Origin: Bacillus sp. (in: firmicutes)
Lineage (GTDB): Bacteria; Bacillota; Bacilli; Bacillales; JACDOC01
NCBI GenBank assembly: GCA_017656295.1
Contig: JACDOC010000017.1
Location: forward strand, 1 to 59,052
Direction: 5' to 3'
Length of the DNA: 59,052 bases
Part shown: positions 49,988 to 59,052 of the stretch, piece after piece
How the letters are laid out: each line of letters opens with the position of its first letter
Position numbering within the stretch: position 1 is the first letter of the stretch
Notes under the pieces: generated by a model
The model's database searches: none
Told to the model about the DNA's origin: nothing
What the model saw: only the letters and a program-made list of their open reading frames with translations
Program-made: the position numbers and the translations under genes

Positions 49988-52197
49988 GGGATGGCTCCTT
50001 TCCACACTCCTTCAAATTCCGCTACGCTACCGCTAATCACTTGTTCTCCAGAACGGGTCATAATCGAGAATTCAGGAGTGTCCGTCACTTCTCCAATGAA
50101 CTGTGCATCTTCTACTAAACTTTCAAATTGCTCTTGATACGACTTTGGTACAGAAACGATAAAGCGAGACTGGGTTTCGGCAAATAAATCCGCCACAATA
50201 TCGTCGCCTGGTAGTGTTACGTGCACGCCAAGCCCTTTCGTTCCGAAGGTGCACTCCGCAAGCGCAACGGCCAATCCTCCTTCGGCCACGTCGTGCGCAG
50301 AAGCAACATAACCACGTCGAATCGCTTCAAGCAGTTGCTTTTGGCGTTTCTCTTCAATCTCCAAGTCAAGCGCTGGCGCTTTACCGAAGATGCGCCCTTC
50401 TTTCATTTTTTGTAATTCACTTCCACCGAACTCAGGCTTTGTTTCCCCAATGACGTAGACAAGGTCACCCGCTTGTTTAAACGGTTGTGTAGTAATGTGG
50501 TTGATATCAGAAATTAACCCAACCATACCGACTACCGGTGTTGGATAAACAGCTGTTCCATTCGTTTCGTTATATAAAGAAACGTTTCCGCTAATAACCG
50601 GTGTGTTAAGCGCGCGACATGCTGCACTCATTCCGTCAACCGCTTTTTCTAACTGCCAGAAAATCTCCGGCTTTTCTGGATTCCCGAAGTTCAAACAATC
50701 GGTAATTGCTAGGGGTTCGGCTCCCGAACAAACTACGTTTCGGGCAGCTTCAGCAACGGCGATTTTCCCACCCATTTCCGGATCTAAGTAAATGTAGCGG
50801 GAATTACAGTCCGTCGTCATAGCTAACGCTTTGTTTGTGCCGCGAATACGAATGACCGCTGCGTCTGAACCTGGACAAACGACCGTATTCGTCCGAACTT
50901 GATAATCGTATTGGTGGTACACCCACTCTTTACTTGCAATCGTCGGTTGTTTTAATAAGTCGATCAATGTTTGCTTGTAATCATTAACTTGAGGCACATA
51001 TGGCGCCATTTGTTGAAACTCTTGATAATAGGCTGGTTCCTTGGATGGCTTATGGTAAACAGGTGCGTCTTCTGCTAACGCATCCACTGGGACTTCAGCG
51101 ACGACTTCTCCTTGATGGAAAAGGCGGAGCATTTGATCATCGGTAACTTTTCCAATCGCGACCGCTTCCAAGCCGTATTTGGAAAACAGGTCAATCACGT
51201 CTTGTTCCCGACCTTTTTTTACGACAATGAGCATACGCTCTTGCGATTCGGAAAGCATCATCTCATATGCCGTCATCCCCGTTTCGCGTTGCGGGACAAG
51301 ATCTAAATTCATCTCAATCCCAGAGCCAGCTTTACTTGCCATCTCAGCAGATGAACTTGTTAACCCAGCCGCTCCCATATCTTGAATACCGACAAGAGCA
51401 TCCGATTGAACGAGCTCAAGGCACGCTTCCATTAACAGCTTTTCCATAAATGGATCTCCTACTTGGACAGCAGGACGTTTTTCTTCAGAGCTTTCGTTTA
51501 ACTCCTCGGAAGCAAACGTTGCTCCGTGAATTCCGTCGCGCCCCGTTTTCGCACCGACGTACATCACCGTATTTCCTACCCCGTGTGCCTGCCCTTTTTT
51601 AATATCTTGATGATTAATTAAACCGACACACATCGCATTCACTAACGGGTTGCCTTCATAGGACGGATCGAATTGAACTTCTCCTCCGACTGTAGGAATA
51701 CCAATACAGTTTCCGTATCCAGCAATTCCTGCTACGACTTCTTTAAAGAGATACTGAACACGAGCAGAATCCAATTCTCCAAAGCGTAGAGAGTTGAGGA
51801 GCGCAACAGGTCTTGCCCCCATTGAAAATACGTCGCGTATAATGCCGCCGACACCTGTAGCTGCCCCTTGGTAAGGTTCAATCGCAGATGGATGGTTGTG
51901 GCTCTCAATTTTAAATACAACCGCTTGATCGTCTCCAATATCAACGATGCCCGCTCCTTCTCCCGGTCCTTGTAGTACTTTTTCTCCGCTTGTTGGAAAC
52001 TTCTTTAACACTGGTTTGGAATTTTTATAACTGCAATGCTCTGACCACATCACTGAAAAGAGACCAGTTTCTGTATAGTTAGGGAGTCGGCCTAAAATTT
52101 CTTCAATCATTTGAAACTCTTCATCCGAAAGCCCCATTTCCCGATACAGTTTTTCTTCTTTAATTTGTGTTGGATTCGGCTCAAGCTTTAACAACAT
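49972..52197 (-). CDS. purL: Phosphoribosylformylglycinamidine synthase subunit PurL
   Basis: The 741-residue ATP-dependent subunit makes FGAM from FGAR with PurQ and PurS. Visible are [64 protein letters not shown] and [16 protein letters not shown]-type motifs. SD GGAGGG. It overlaps purQ by 17 bp and purF by 16 bp. Confidence 0.97.
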   Translation of the reverse strand: MLLKLEPNPTQIKEEKLYREMGLSDEEFQMIEEILGRLPNYTETGLFSVMWSEHCSYKNSKPVLKKFPTSGEKVLQGPGEGAGIVDIGDDQAVVFKIESHNHPSAIEPYQGAATGVGGIIRDVFSMGARPVALLNSLRFGELDSARVQYLFKEVVAGIAGYGNCIGIPTVGGEVQFDPSYEGNPLVNAMCVGLINHQDIKKGQAHGVGNTVMYVGAKTGRDGIHGATFASEELNESSEEKRPAVQVGDPFMEKLLMEACLELVQSDALVGIQDMGAAGLTSSSAEMASKAGSGIEMNLDLVPQRETGMTAYEMMLSESQERMLIVVKKGREQDVIDLFSKYGLEAVAIGKVTDDQMLRLFHQGEVVAEVPVDALAEDAPVYHKPSKEPAYYQEFQQMAPYVPQVNDYKQTLIDLLKQPTIASKEWVYHQYDYQVRTNTVVCPGSDAAVIRIRGTNKALAMTTDCNSRYIYLDPEMGGKIAVAEAARNVVCSGAEPLAITDCLNFGNPEKPEIFWQLEKAVDGMSAACRALNTPVISGNVSLYNETNGTAVYPTPVVGMVGLISDINHITTQPFKQAGDLVYVIGETKPEFGGSELQKMKEGRIFGKAPALDLEIEEKRQKQLLEAIRRGYVASAHDVAEGGLAVALAECTFGTKGLGVHVTLPGDDIVADLFAETQSRFIVSVPKSYQEQFESLVEDAQFIGEVTDTPEFSIMTRSGEQVISGSVAEFEGVWKGAIPCLLK

Positions 52198-52867
52198 GTG
52201 ATTCCCTCCAATGTTTCACAATAGATTGGAACAGCTTTAATCCGTCTCGACTGCCAAGTAACTGATCGACCGCTCGTTCAGGATGCGGCATCATCCCTAA
52301 CACATTTCCACGTTCGTTGATAATCCCTGCAATATTCGCTACACTCCCGTTTGGATTTTCTTTCGCATACGTAAAGACGATTTGCTTGTTCTTTTTTAAT
52401 TGTTCTAGCGTTGACTCATCACAGTAGTAATTCCCTTCCCCATGAGCAATCGGGATGATGATTTCTTCTCCTTGCTCGTATTGAGCTGTAAACATCGTTT
52501 CGTTATTTTCGACTGTAAGTGTGACCGGTTTACAAACAAACTGTAAATGGTCATTTCGTCTCATCGCCCCTGGTAGGAGGCCGGCTTCAAGTAAAATTTG
52601 AAATCCGTTACATACCCCTAACACCGGTTTTCCTACTTCCGCTGCTTTAATGACTTCCTTCATCACATTTGAAAAGCGAGCAATCGCCCCAGAGCGCAAG
52701 TAGTCTCCGTACGAAAAACCTCCCGGAAGCAGAATTCCGTCGTAGTCATCCAAATTATCAGCATCGTGCCAAACGTATTCGACTTCTTCCCCGAGTTCGT
52801 CTTTAATCGCATGATACATATCCACATCACAGTTAGAGCCTGGAAATACGATTACGGCAAATTTCAC
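52181..52867 (-). CDS. purQ: Phosphoribosylformylglycinamidine synthase subunit PurQ
   Basis: The 228-residue glutamine amidotransferase supplies ammonia to PurL. It starts with GTG ([14 protein letters not shown]), with AGGAG about 10 nt upstream, and its GTG overlaps the purS stop (GTGA). The catalytic Cys is in [15 protein letters not shown] (near residue 86), with His/Glu in [12 protein letters not shown] longer ORF to 52879 would start inside purS. Confidence 0.96.
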   Translation of the reverse strand: MKFAVIVFPGSNCDVDMYHAIKDELGEEVEYVWHDADNLDDYDGILLPGGFSYGDYLRSGAIARFSNVMKEVIKAAEVGKPVLGVCNGFQILLEAGLLPGAMRRNDHLQFVCKPVTLTVENNETMFTAQYEQGEEIIIPIAHGEGNYYCDESTLEQLKKNKQIVFTYAKENPNGSVANIAGIINERGNVLGMMPHPERAVDQLLGSRDGLKLFQSIVKHWRESHVVKA

Positions 52868-53118
52868 TGACCAACACACTCCTCAATTTCGTAACGGTAG
52901 TCTTCAATGACCGGATTTGCTAATAAGCGATCACACATTTCACGAACGACTTCCTCAACGTCACGATCAGATTTTTTTAACGTCAGCTCCATATATTTTC
53001 CGATTCGCACCTCTTCTACTTCCGTGTACGACATGCTGTGTAACGAGTTTTTCACCGCTGTTCCTTGTGGATCTAATACACTTTCACGTAACGTGACGAA
53101 AATTTTTACTTTGTACAT
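52864..53118 (-). CDS. purS: Phosphoribosylformylglycinamidine synthase subunit PurS
   Basis: The 84-residue subunit bridges PurL and Pur[21 protein letters not shown], then [12 protein letters not shown], is the family pattern. It overlaps purC by 13 bp and purQ by 4 bp. Confidence 0.97.
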   Translation of the reverse strand: MYKVKIFVTLRESVLDPQGTAVKNSLHSMSYTEVEEVRIGKYMELTLKKSDRDVEEVVREMCDRLLANPVIEDYRYEIEECVGQ

Positions 53119-53831
53119 GTTTCTGTTCCCCCTAATCGATTCAAAATTTCTTCGTAAGCTTCCGTTAAAGTGCCTAAATCTCGACGAAAGACGTCTTTAT
53201 CTAACTTTTGATTTGTTTCTTTGTCCCAGAGACGACATGTATCTGGTGAAATCTCATCGGCTAGTAAAATCGTTCCGGCAGCATCTTTTCCAAACTCTAA
53301 CTTAAAATCTATTAATCTAACGTTTAATTTCGAAAATAATTGCTTTAATACATCATTTACACGGAACGCTTGTTGCTTGATCAGCTCTAGTTCTTCTTTA
53401 GTGGCAATGTTTAAAATGTCGATATGTTCGTCTGTGATTAACGGGTCTCCTAAGTCGTCATTTTTGTAATAAAACTCAATAATTGGGCGTTTCAGCGTTA
53501 TCCCTTCTGCTATACCAAGACGCTTTGCTAAACTACCCGCTAACACATTACGAACAACGACTTCTAACGGAATAATCGTCACACGTTTGACAAGCTGCTC
53601 ATAATCGGATAGTTGCTTGATAAAATGATTGGCAATTCCTTCTTCTTGTAATCTTCCGAAAATAACGCTTGTAATTTGATTATTTAACGCACCTTTCCCT
53701 TGAATAACCGCTTTTTTCTCCCCGTTGAAGGCGGTCGCTTCATCTTTGTACTCGACCCATAGCACTTGATCTTCTGTTGTCGCAAAAATTTTCTTCGCCT
53801 TTCCTTCGTAAAGAAGCGCTTGTTTTTCCAT
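53106..53831 (-). CDS. purC: SAICAR synthase (phosphoribosylaminoimidazolesuccinocarboxamide synthase)
   Basis: The 241-residue enzyme joins aspartate to CAIR. It starts [20 protein letters not shown], with [19 protein letters not shown] and [14 protein letters not shown]. The start at 53831 follows GGAGG. It is 85 nt after purB, in a spacer with an 8-bp-stem hairpin (53889-53908). Confidence 0.97.
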   Translation of the reverse strand: MEKQALLYEGKAKKIFATTEDQVLWVEYKDEATAFNGEKKAVIQGKGALNNQITSVIFGRLQEEGIANHFIKQLSDYEQLVKRVTIIPLEVVVRNVLAGSLAKRLGIAEGITLKRPIIEFYYKNDDLGDPLITDEHIDILNIATKEELELIKQQAFRVNDVLKQLFSKLNVRLIDFKLEFGKDAAGTILLADEISPDTCRLWDKETNQKLDKDVFRRDLGTLTEAYEEILNRLGGTETCTK

Positions 53832-53888
53832 CGAGCGAACCTCCATATTAGGAAAATTAGAAATCTTCTGTCTAAAAATTTTAGGGGT

Positions 53889-53908
53889 GGAAGGGGAGAA
53901 CCCCTTCC
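53889..53908 (-). other. Perfect hairpin in the purB-purC spacer
   Basis: GGAAGGGG (53889-53896), 4-nt loop, CCCCTTCC (53901-53908). No T-run follows directly, so it is probably an RNA structure or processing site rather than a terminator. Confidence 0.5.
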
Positions 53909-53916
53909 TGTCAACA

Positions 53917-55215
53917 TTAGTCGTTTAAACCGAGGCGTTCAAAGATGGTGTCGACATGTTTTAAATGATAGTTGTAATCAAAACAATCATCGATTTCTTT
54001 CTTCGAAAGTTTCGCCGTAATTGTTTCATCTTGCTCAATTAACTGACGAAACGGAACTTGTAATTCCCACGCTTTCATCGCATTTGGTTGAACCGTATCA
54101 TACGCTTCTTCACGTGTCATTCCTTTGTCGATTAAAGCTAACAGCACTCGTTGAGAATAAATAAGACCTAACGTTTTTTCCATATTACGCTTCATATTTT
54201 CTGGAAAAACAGTTAAGTTTTTGATGATATTTCCAAAACGGTTAAGCATGTAGTTTAAAGCGATCGTTGCATCCGGTAAGATGATCCGTTCAGCAGATGA
54301 ATGCGAGATATCTCGCTCGTGCCAAAGTGGGACGTTTTCATACGCTGTCATCATATAGCCTCGAATGACCCGAGCCATACCGGTCATATTTTCTGAACCG
54401 ATCGGATTCCGTTTATGCGGCATCGCTGAAGATCCCTTTTGGCCTTTGGCGAAAAATTCTTCCACTTCGCGTGTTTCACTTTTTTGTAGTCCGCGAATTT
54501 CCACTGCAAACTTTTCAATGGACGTGGCAATTAAGGCAATTGTAGCTAAGTAATGCGCATGGCGGTCCCGTTGCAACGTTTGCGTGGAAATAGGTGCTGG
54601 TTCTAAGCCAAGTTTTTCACACACATACGCTTCTACAAACGGGTCGATATTGGCATATGTTCCAACCGCACCGGAAATTTTTCCGACTTGAACCCCTTTA
54701 GCCGCTTGTTTAAAGCGCTCTAGATTGCGCTTCATTTCTTCATACCAAAGAGCTAACTTCAGTCCAAACGTTGTCGGTTCGGCATGCACTCCGTGGGTGC
54801 GTCCCATCATGACGGTATATTTATGTTCCTTCGCTTTTTGACGTAAGATCTCTATGAAGTTTTCTAAGTCTTTTAATAAAATTTCGTTGGCTTGTTTTAA
54901 CAAATACGAAAGGGCTGTATCAACGACATCTGTTGAAGTAAGTCCGTAGTGAACCCATTTGCGTTCTTCTCCTAATGTTTCAGAAACCGCTCGAGTAAAC
55001 GCAACAACGTCATGGCGCGTTTCTTCTTCGATCTCTTTTATACGAGCGACGTCAAACGACGCGTTTTCGCGAATTTTTTGGACGTCTTCTTTTGGAATCA
55101 CTCCAAGTTCTGCCCAAGCTTCACACGCTAAAATTTCTACCTCTAACCAAGCGCGGAATCGATTTTCTTCTGTCCAAATCGCTCCCATTTCAGGTCGAGT
55201 ATAACGTTCAATCAT
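53917..55215 (-). CDS. purB: Adenylosuccinate lyase
   Basis: The 432-residue enzyme cleaves SAICAR and adenylosuccinate. It starts [20 protein letters not shown], with the fumarase-superfamily signature [15 protein letters not shown] (about 260-275) holding the catalytic Ser. GGAGG precedes the ATG, which overlaps the purK stop (ATGA, 4 bp). Confidence 0.97.
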   Translation of the reverse strand: MIERYTRPEMGAIWTEENRFRAWLEVEILACEAWAELGVIPKEDVQKIRENASFDVARIKEIEEETRHDVVAFTRAVSETLGEERKWVHYGLTSTDVVDTALSYLLKQANEILLKDLENFIEILRQKAKEHKYTVMMGRTHGVHAEPTTFGLKLALWYEEMKRNLERFKQAAKGVQVGKISGAVGTYANIDPFVEAYVCEKLGLEPAPISTQTLQRDRHAHYLATIALIATSIEKFAVEIRGLQKSETREVEEFFAKGQKGSSAMPHKRNPIGSENMTGMARVIRGYMMTAYENVPLWHERDISHSSAERIILPDATIALNYMLNRFGNIIKNLTVFPENMKRNMEKTLGLIYSQRVLLALIDKGMTREEAYDTVQPNAMKAWELQVPFRQLIEQDETITAKLSKKEIDDCFDYNYHLKHVDTIFERLGLND

Positions 55216-56369
55216 GCTTTTTTTCCTCCGATTCTTTCTTTCATCCAAATTTGACTTTGATTAATTTCTTCTAGTGTTCGATCCACATCGTCTGTTAAAA
55301 CGGTAATATGGCCCATCTTTCGATTCGTTTTCGCTTCCTTTTTTCCGTAAAGATGGAACGACCAATGTGGATAGCGACCAATTCGCTGAATAGCTTCCTC
55401 CATATGTTGCCCTAATACATTGACCATAACGGCCGGTTTCAGTAAGGTTGTGTCCTTTAATGGCCAATTACAGATGGCCCGAATATGTTGGGCAAACTGA
55501 GAGGTGGCACAAGCTTCAATCGAAAAGTGCCCTGAATTATGAGGCCGTGGTGCTAACTCGTTAATAAGGACCTCGCTATCGGATGTAATGAACATTTCCA
55601 CTGCAAGCGTACCGACCAATTGTACATAGTCCGCAATTTTTTTCGCTTCTTGAATTGCTTGCCATTGTAAATGTTCGGAAATACGGGCAGGAACAATGGT
55701 CTTATGCAAAATATTGTTCACGTGAATGTTTTCAGCGACTGGTAAAACGGTTGTTTCTCCGTTTGTTGACCGTGTTACAATGACGGAAATTTCTTTTTCA
55801 AACGGTACCCATTTTTCTAATACACAAGGACCATGCTCAAGAAGTTGCATAGCTCTTTTTACGTCCGATTCTTCACGAATCACGACTTGACCTTTTCCAT
55901 CGTACCCACCAGTCGCCGTTTTTAACACCGCTGGAAATCCAAGTGTAGATATGTGCAACTCCAAGTCTGCATCCGTATAGATCGCTTGGTATGGTGCTAC
56001 GTTCGCTCCCGCTTTCACGATAGCTTCTTTTTCATAAATTCGATGTTGGGTAATTCGAATTAACTCCGCTCCTTGAGGGACGTAACTGATGGTTTGCAGC
56101 CATTTAAGTGATTCATAATCAATATTTTCAAACTCATACGTAATCACATCACTGACATCTGCTAATTGCTTTAATGCGTTACGGTCCGAAAACGAAGCGG
56201 TAATTTCTATATCCGCCACTTGTCCGCAAGGGGAGTCAGTGCTGGGATCTAACACAGCTATTCGAAAGCCAGCTTCCTTAGCTGCTAGTGCCATCATTCG
56301 GCCAAGCTGACCGCCGCCGATAATCCCGATCGTTTGGCCAGGGAGAATCGTTTTAGCCAAGTTGATCAC
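55212..56369 (-). CDS. purK: 5-(carboxyamino)imidazole ribonucleotide synthase
   Basis: The 385-residue ATP-grasp enzyme makes N5-[31 protein letters not shown] starts the Rossmann-like part, with [14 protein letters not shown] (about 151-164) and [23 protein letters not shown] (about 270-292). The first codon is GTG at 56369, inside the end of purE (17-bp overlap); its SD is weak, so translation is probably coupled to purE. Confidence 0.95.
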   Translation of the reverse strand: MINLAKTILPGQTIGIIGGGQLGRMMALAAKEAGFRIAVLDPSTDSPCGQVADIEITASFSDRNALKQLADVSDVITYEFENIDYESLKWLQTISYVPQGAELIRITQHRIYEKEAIVKAGANVAPYQAIYTDADLELHISTLGFPAVLKTATGGYDGKGQVVIREESDVKRAMQLLEHGPCVLEKWVPFEKEISVIVTRSTNGETTVLPVAENIHVNNILHKTIVPARISEHLQWQAIQEAKKIADYVQLVGTLAVEMFITSDSEVLINELAPRPHNSGHFSIEACATSQFAQHIRAICNWPLKDTTLLKPAVMVNVLGQHMEEAIQRIGRYPHWSFHLYGKKEAKTNRKMGHITVLTDDVDRTLEEINQSQIWMKERIGGKKA

Positions 56370-56841
56370 TGCTTTCTAATACGGTTTGTTTAATCTCGTT
56401 TCGGCGGTTTTCTAAGCGATTAGCTAATTCGATATTATTAATGGCTAATATTTGTGCGGCCAATAAACCAGCATTGACTGCACCTGCTTTGCCAATCGCA
56501 ACCGTCGCCACCGGAACACCCCCCGGCATTTGAACAATTGAAAGGAGGGAATCTAAGCCATTTAACGCTTTGGATTGAACTGGCACCCCGATGACAGGTA
56601 GGGTCGTTTTCGCTGCCACCATCCCCGGCAGGTGGGCCGCTCCACCAGCACCAGCAACAATGACCTGAATGCCCCGTTCTTTCGCTGTTTCGGCATATTC
56701 AAACATGTAGTCAGGTGTTCGATGAGCCGAAACCACCTTTTTCTCGTACGGAATGTTCAGCTCTTCTAAAATATCGCAACAATGTTTCATTGTATCCCAA
56801 TCCGAAGTACTTCCCATGATGACTCCAACTTGCGGTACCAT
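56353..56841 (-). CDS. purE: N5-CAIR mutase PurE
   Basis: The 162-residue class I PurE moves the carboxyl group of N5-CAIR. It starts [20 protein letters not shown], with [13 protein letters not shown] and [25 protein letters not shown]. The start at 56841 follows AGGGGG by 6 nt; the open frame continues upstream into the riboswitch, but that part is not coding. First gene of the operon, just after the riboswitch terminator. Confidence 0.97.
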   Translation of the reverse strand: MVPQVGVIMGSTSDWDTMKHCCDILEELNIPYEKKVVSAHRTPDYMFEYAETAKERGIQVIVAGAGGAAHLPGMVAAKTTLPVIGVPVQSKALNGLDSLLSIVQMPGGVPVATVAIGKAGAVNAGLLAAQILAINNIELANRLENRRNEIKQTVLESSDQLG

Positions 56842-56875
56842 ACTCATCCCCCTATTGTGATCCTCGTTATTCCAA

Positions 56876-57043
56876 CAAAAAACCAGGTCGCCTTTTCTAT
56901 AAGAGAAAGCAGACGACCTGGGATGAGAAAAGGGCATAAAAATCCCTAAACATACGTCCAGATAATCTCTTTCCCTCATAGTCCGATCATTTACGGTGAT
57001 CGGGTAGATACTTATGGGCCATATTCCCATGATTATATGAGGG
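56876..57043 (-). promoter_or_regulatory. Guanine riboswitch with terminator
   Basis: On the minus strand the aptamer (57043 to 56973) has P1 CCCTCATA with TATGAGGG, the J1/2 TATAATC, the two loop stems (ATGGGAATATGGCCCAT and CCGATCACCGTAAATGATCGG) and CGGACTATGAGG, where the C in GACTA marks guanine rather than adenine sensing. A terminator follows: CCAGGTCG (56883-56890) with CGACCTGG (56914-56921) and T6 after the stem. Guanine binding should stop the operon transcript. Confidence 0.95.
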
Positions 57044-57062
57044 TTATCATTTTGTCACTCTC

Positions 57063-57092
57063 ATCTTACCAGTCTTAGCTTTACATTGTCAA
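57063..57092 (-). promoter_or_regulatory. Promoter of the purine operon
   Basis: TTGACA (57087-57092) and TAAGAT (57063-57068) on the minus strand, 18 bp apart. Transcription should begin near 57055, shortly before the riboswitch aptamer. Confidence 0.7.
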
Positions 57093-57095
57093 CCA

Positions 57096-57139
57096 AAAAT
57101 CGAACATTAGTAAAATCAAGAAAATAAATGTTCGGATTT
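57096..57139. promoter_or_regulatory. Pair of PurBoxes (PurR operator)
   Basis: An exact PurBox AAATCCGAACATT on the minus strand (57127-57139) and a one-mismatch inverted partner AAAATCGAACATT on the plus strand (57096-57108), 18 bp apart, directly upstream of the -35 of the purine promoter. PurR of Bacillus binds such inverted pairs. The left box abuts the stop codon of the NETI gene. Confidence 0.85.
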
Positions 57140-57336
57140 TACGTTACTTTTTTCCCTTCAAAGACGATTTTTCGACCAATTGGTACGATTTCTTTTACTC
57201 CTTGTTGAATTACTTCCTGAAAAATAGGTTCTTCCATCCGTCGAATGGGGGTATATCCTTCTATTTTCATTCGTTCTAAGCATTGATCAATCGTTTCATG
57301 TTCGAGTACTTCGAATCGTTTCTTATTTTTGCTCAT
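57139..57336 (-). CDS. yebG: NETI-motif small protein (YebG)
   Basis: The 65-residue protein begins [20 protein letters not shown], with [24 protein letters not shown] as the family pattern (the NETI motif is HETI here). Function unknown; its place before purE matches B. subtilis yebG. SD GGGAAG before the ATG. It overlaps the DUF2179 gene by 14 bp. Confidence 0.9.
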   Translation of the reverse strand: MSKNKKRFEVLEHETIDQCLERMKIEGYTPIRRMEEPIFQEVIQQGVKEIVPIGRKIVFEGKKVT

Positions 57337-57874
57337 TTTTCAACTTCCCTTTTTTTACAGTCTTTACCCAGAAACCTCCGTAAATCGTTTTCGGCTCATA
57401 CGAAATGATGAAGGCTTTCGGATCCAGCTCCTTGATCGTCTGGTATAAGTTTAGCTCATATTTGCGCGGAGTTAAAATGGACAGGGCCATTCGATCTCCT
57501 TCTAACCCTTGTGCTTGCCAAGTCGTCACTCCATACCCTTTTGTTCGCAATTGCTTCGGTAAATCCACATCATATTCTCTCGTAATAACATTAACCGTAA
57601 TATAACCAAGGGCAAGCTTTTCCTCGATCTTCATTCCAACAATGACACCTAAACCATATCCAACAGCATACGCGATTAAGTTTTGGATTTCATTCAAATT
57701 TTCGAGCACCAGTCCTAAACCAACAACATAAATAATAATTTCCAGCATACTAATAAATGCTGCTAAATACCGATGCCCCTTCAATGTTAAAATCATACGA
57801 ATCGTAAAAAACGATACGTAGACGATATTAATAATTAAAATAATGGCCATCATCACCAAACTATTTTCTAGCAA
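57323..57874 (-). CDS. yebE: DUF2179 membrane protein (YebE, UPF0316)
   Basis: The 183-residue protein has three N-terminal membrane helices (about 5-25, 34-53, 58-80) and a C-terminal DUF2179 domain ([28 protein letters not shown]). The start is TTG at 57872-57874, 6 nt after AAAGGGGGAG. It is cotranscribed with the NETI gene. Function unknown. Confidence 0.9.
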   Translation of the reverse strand: MLENSLVMMAIILIINIVYVSFFTIRMILTLKGHRYLAAFISMLEIIIYVVGLGLVLENLNEIQNLIAYAVGYGLGVIVGMKIEEKLALGYITVNVITREYDVDLPKQLRTKGYGVTTWQAQGLEGDRMALSILTPRKYELNLYQTIKELDPKAFIISYEPKTIYGGFWVKTVKKGKLKNEQK

Positions 57875-58028
57875 AGCAAACTCCCCCTTTCAACTATGGT
57901 TAGCCTATTCGTTTGGCATAAATACAGTATCATATTAACTTTAAACGATTTTTTCATGATTAAACATTTTTCAAGAAAAAAAATATGGGAACTTTTTGTA
58001 TGCTTAAGTTCCCATTAAAGATATTGGT
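57875..58028 (-). terminator. Gap with a terminator for the GDSL remnant
   Basis: ATGGGAACTT (57985-57994) pairs with AAGTTCCCAT (58006-58015); T8 on the minus strand follows the stem. The rest must hold the yebE promoter, which is not obvious by eye. Confidence 0.7.
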
Positions 58029-58296
58029 TTATGTACACCTTTGCTCAGCATTCACTTCTATAATTTTTTGACAAATTAATTTGGCAAGAATCTCATAACC
58101 CGCTTCTCCAAAATGAAGCCCATCGTTCCGTTCACCATATAAAATGGTTTGATAATTTTCTCTAGTAATCACTTCTGTGAAAAAGTCAATCAAATGTCCC
58201 TGTAAGTCGGGCAGCCAATTTATAGGTTAACATCGGTTGGGTAAGTCCTTCTTTTCTTGCGGTAATACTATCTCCAAAGCAAACGATGGTTGGTAC
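58029..58296 (-). pseudogene. Broken SGNH/GDSL hydrolase
   Basis: The minus strand reads VPTIVCFGDSITARKEGLTQ then PMLTYKLAARL (the GDSL block), then after a frame change GHLIDFFTEVITRENYQTIL and GERNDGLHFGEAGYEILAKL (the C-terminal catalytic Asp/His block DGLHFG). About 100 central residues are missing and the start codon seems to have changed to GTA after a strong SD (GGGGGAGG). Confidence 0.75.
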
Positions 58297-58368
58297 GGTC
58301 CTCCCCCTTCTTTACGGTAACAATTTTGGGGAGCTTCAAGATAAAAAGATGGCGACTTACCTTTTCTA

Positions 58369-58743
58369 TTATCGATGATGTTTAGACAGGAATTCTATAC
58401 GGTTGTTAAAAGGGTCTCGGAAGCTGAAACGAGACACATGAGGAATCGGTGTTTCTTCATTAATCTGAATCCCTTTATTAAGTAAATATTCTTTGACGGA
58501 CTGGAGATCTTCAACTTCAAAGGCCGGATGGCTTTTGCTATTGTAACCATCACGATTTTCTACCCCAATATGTAATTCGATGTCTCCAACTTGATACCAT
58601 AACCCGCCGTTCTTTTTAAGTGCGTCTGGTTTTTCAATTTCTTGAAATCCTAAGATGCCACTGTAAAACGCTCGGGCTTCATCTTCAGCTCCTACCGGTA
58701 TACATATTTGAACATGGTCTAAACGTTTGACGTGAATATTCAT
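58369..58743 (-). CDS. VOC family protein (glyoxalase/bleomycin-resistance fold)
   Basis: The 124-residue protein has two betaalphabetabetabeta halves with the metal-ligand-like residues of the vicinal oxygen chelate family: His-x-Gln in LDHVQICIPVG (about 7-17), LWYQVGDIELHIGVE near 48-62, HPAFEVEDLQSVKEYL near 72 and FSFRDPFNNRIEFL near 106-119. Function could be glyoxalase-like or antibiotic binding; not predictable. SD GGAGG before the ATG. Confidence 0.88.
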   Translation of the reverse strand: MNIHVKRLDHVQICIPVGAEDEARAFYSGILGFQEIEKPDALKKNGGLWYQVGDIELHIGVENRDGYNSKSHPAFEVEDLQSVKEYLLNKGIQINEETPIPHVSRFSFRDPFNNRIEFLSKHHR

Positions 58744-58906
58744 AAAATTACCTCCTGCATATTTTCTCTTTATACGTTCTATTCGTACTAATGAACCAAT
58801 TCCTATTTTAACATTTTTTTCTTTTTGACCTTATTTAATTTACACACTATTTCGACTTTTTACTTTCTGATTGTTTAAGTCAATGGCTAGTAAAAAGATA
58901 CATAAA

Positions 58907-58942
58907 CAAAAAAACAGAGCCGCAATACTTCGACTCTGTTTT
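58907..58942 (-). terminator. Terminator of the rRNA operon
   Basis: ACAGAG (58914-58919) and CTCTGT (58934-58939) with T7 on the minus strand, directly after the 5S rRNA 3-prime end. Confidence 0.85.
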
Positions 58943-58947
58943 AGCTA

Positions 58948-59052
58948 GCCTGGCAGCGTCCTACTCTCGCAGGGAAGACCCCCAACTACCATCGGCGCTG
59001 AGGAGCTTAACTTCCGTGTTCGGTATGGGAACGGGTGTGACCTCCTCGCCAT
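58948..59052 (-). rRNA. rrf: 5S ribosomal RNA (partial)
   Basis: The minus strand reads the Bacillus 5S rRNA: GAGGTCACACCCGTTCCCAT, then ACACGGAAGTTAAG, GGTAGTTGGGGGTC and TGCGAGAGTAGGACG. The 5-prime end is cut by the window, so about 105 of 117 bases are present. It marks the end of an rRNA operon oriented like most genes here. Confidence 0.97.

Noticed and set aside
56973-57043. Adenine riboswitch
   Set aside because: The key base in GACTATGAG is C, which specifies guanine.

Overview
The window is chromosomal DNA from a low-GC Gram-positive bacterium of the Bacillaceae. The evidence is strong AGGAGG-type ribosome binding sites, a purEKBCSQLFMNHD operon behind a guanine riboswitch and PurBoxes, and a gene order (yebE-yebG-pur-yerA-yerB-yerC-pcrB-pcrA-ligA-camS-putP/opuE-gatCAB-dagK-rlmCD) that matches Bacillus subtilis. 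Most genes lie on the minus strand, in the same direction as a 5S rRNA gene cut by the right edge. The species cannot be named from the sequence alone.

Layout from left to right. 0.1-2.6 kb: a three-gene operon (LLM flavin oxidoreductase, NAD(P)-binding protein, TIM-barrel isomerase). 2.8-4.5 kb: an Rrf2 regulator with an operator inside its promoter, followed by mnmA. 4.6-8.0 kb: a MoxR ATPase / DUF58 / DUF4129 operon (yeaC-yeaD-yebA type) on the plus strand. 8.0-14.3 kb: small accessory genes (SDR, YciI, GNAT, azoreductase, TylF-like methyltransferase, alpha/beta hydrolase, secreted protein, YnfA membrane protein). 14.4-16.1 kb: a gene graveyard with the C-terminal end of a polymorphic-type toxin, a small two-helix membrane protein, broken small genes and a collapsed tyrosine integrase, ending just before rlmCD. 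16.1-24 kb: rlmCD, dagK and gatCAB, separated by long non-coding stretches. 24-33 kb: glyoxylate shunt (aceB, aceA) and proline use (small symporter accessory protein, putP, pruA). 33-43 kb: camS, ligA, pcrA, pcrB, a lipoprotein, yerC, yerB, yerA and small membrane proteins. 43-57 kb: the purine operon, its riboswitch and its promoter. 57-59 kb: NETI and DUF2179 proteins, a broken GDSL hydrolase, a VOC protein and the 5S rRNA.

The main new signals are non-coding. (1) Four copies of a 183-264 bp miniature transposable element (MITE) lie between genes at 17.6, 19.3, 27.8 and 32.0 kb. They have short terminal inverted repeats and a strong internal hairpin core; two have perfect 8-bp target duplications and a third a near-perfect one. 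A long form carries about 75 bp more at its right end, including a consensus DnaA-box nonamer in two copies. (2) Three unrelated-looking intergenic tandem arrays all have a 21-bp (42-bp) period, two and four turns of B-DNA. The largest occupies almost all of a 1.07-kb gap between purN and purH inside the purine operon. (3) A cluster of near-identical CAAACGTTTG palindromes lies in a gene-free stretch upstream of rlmCD.

The operons work together in ordinary ways. The pur operon makes IMP and is predicted to be controlled at initiation (PurR) and by termination (guanine). putP and pruA, both with cre-like boxes, import and oxidise proline. gatCAB completes Gln/Asn-tRNA synthesis. pcrA and ligA serve DNA repair and replication.
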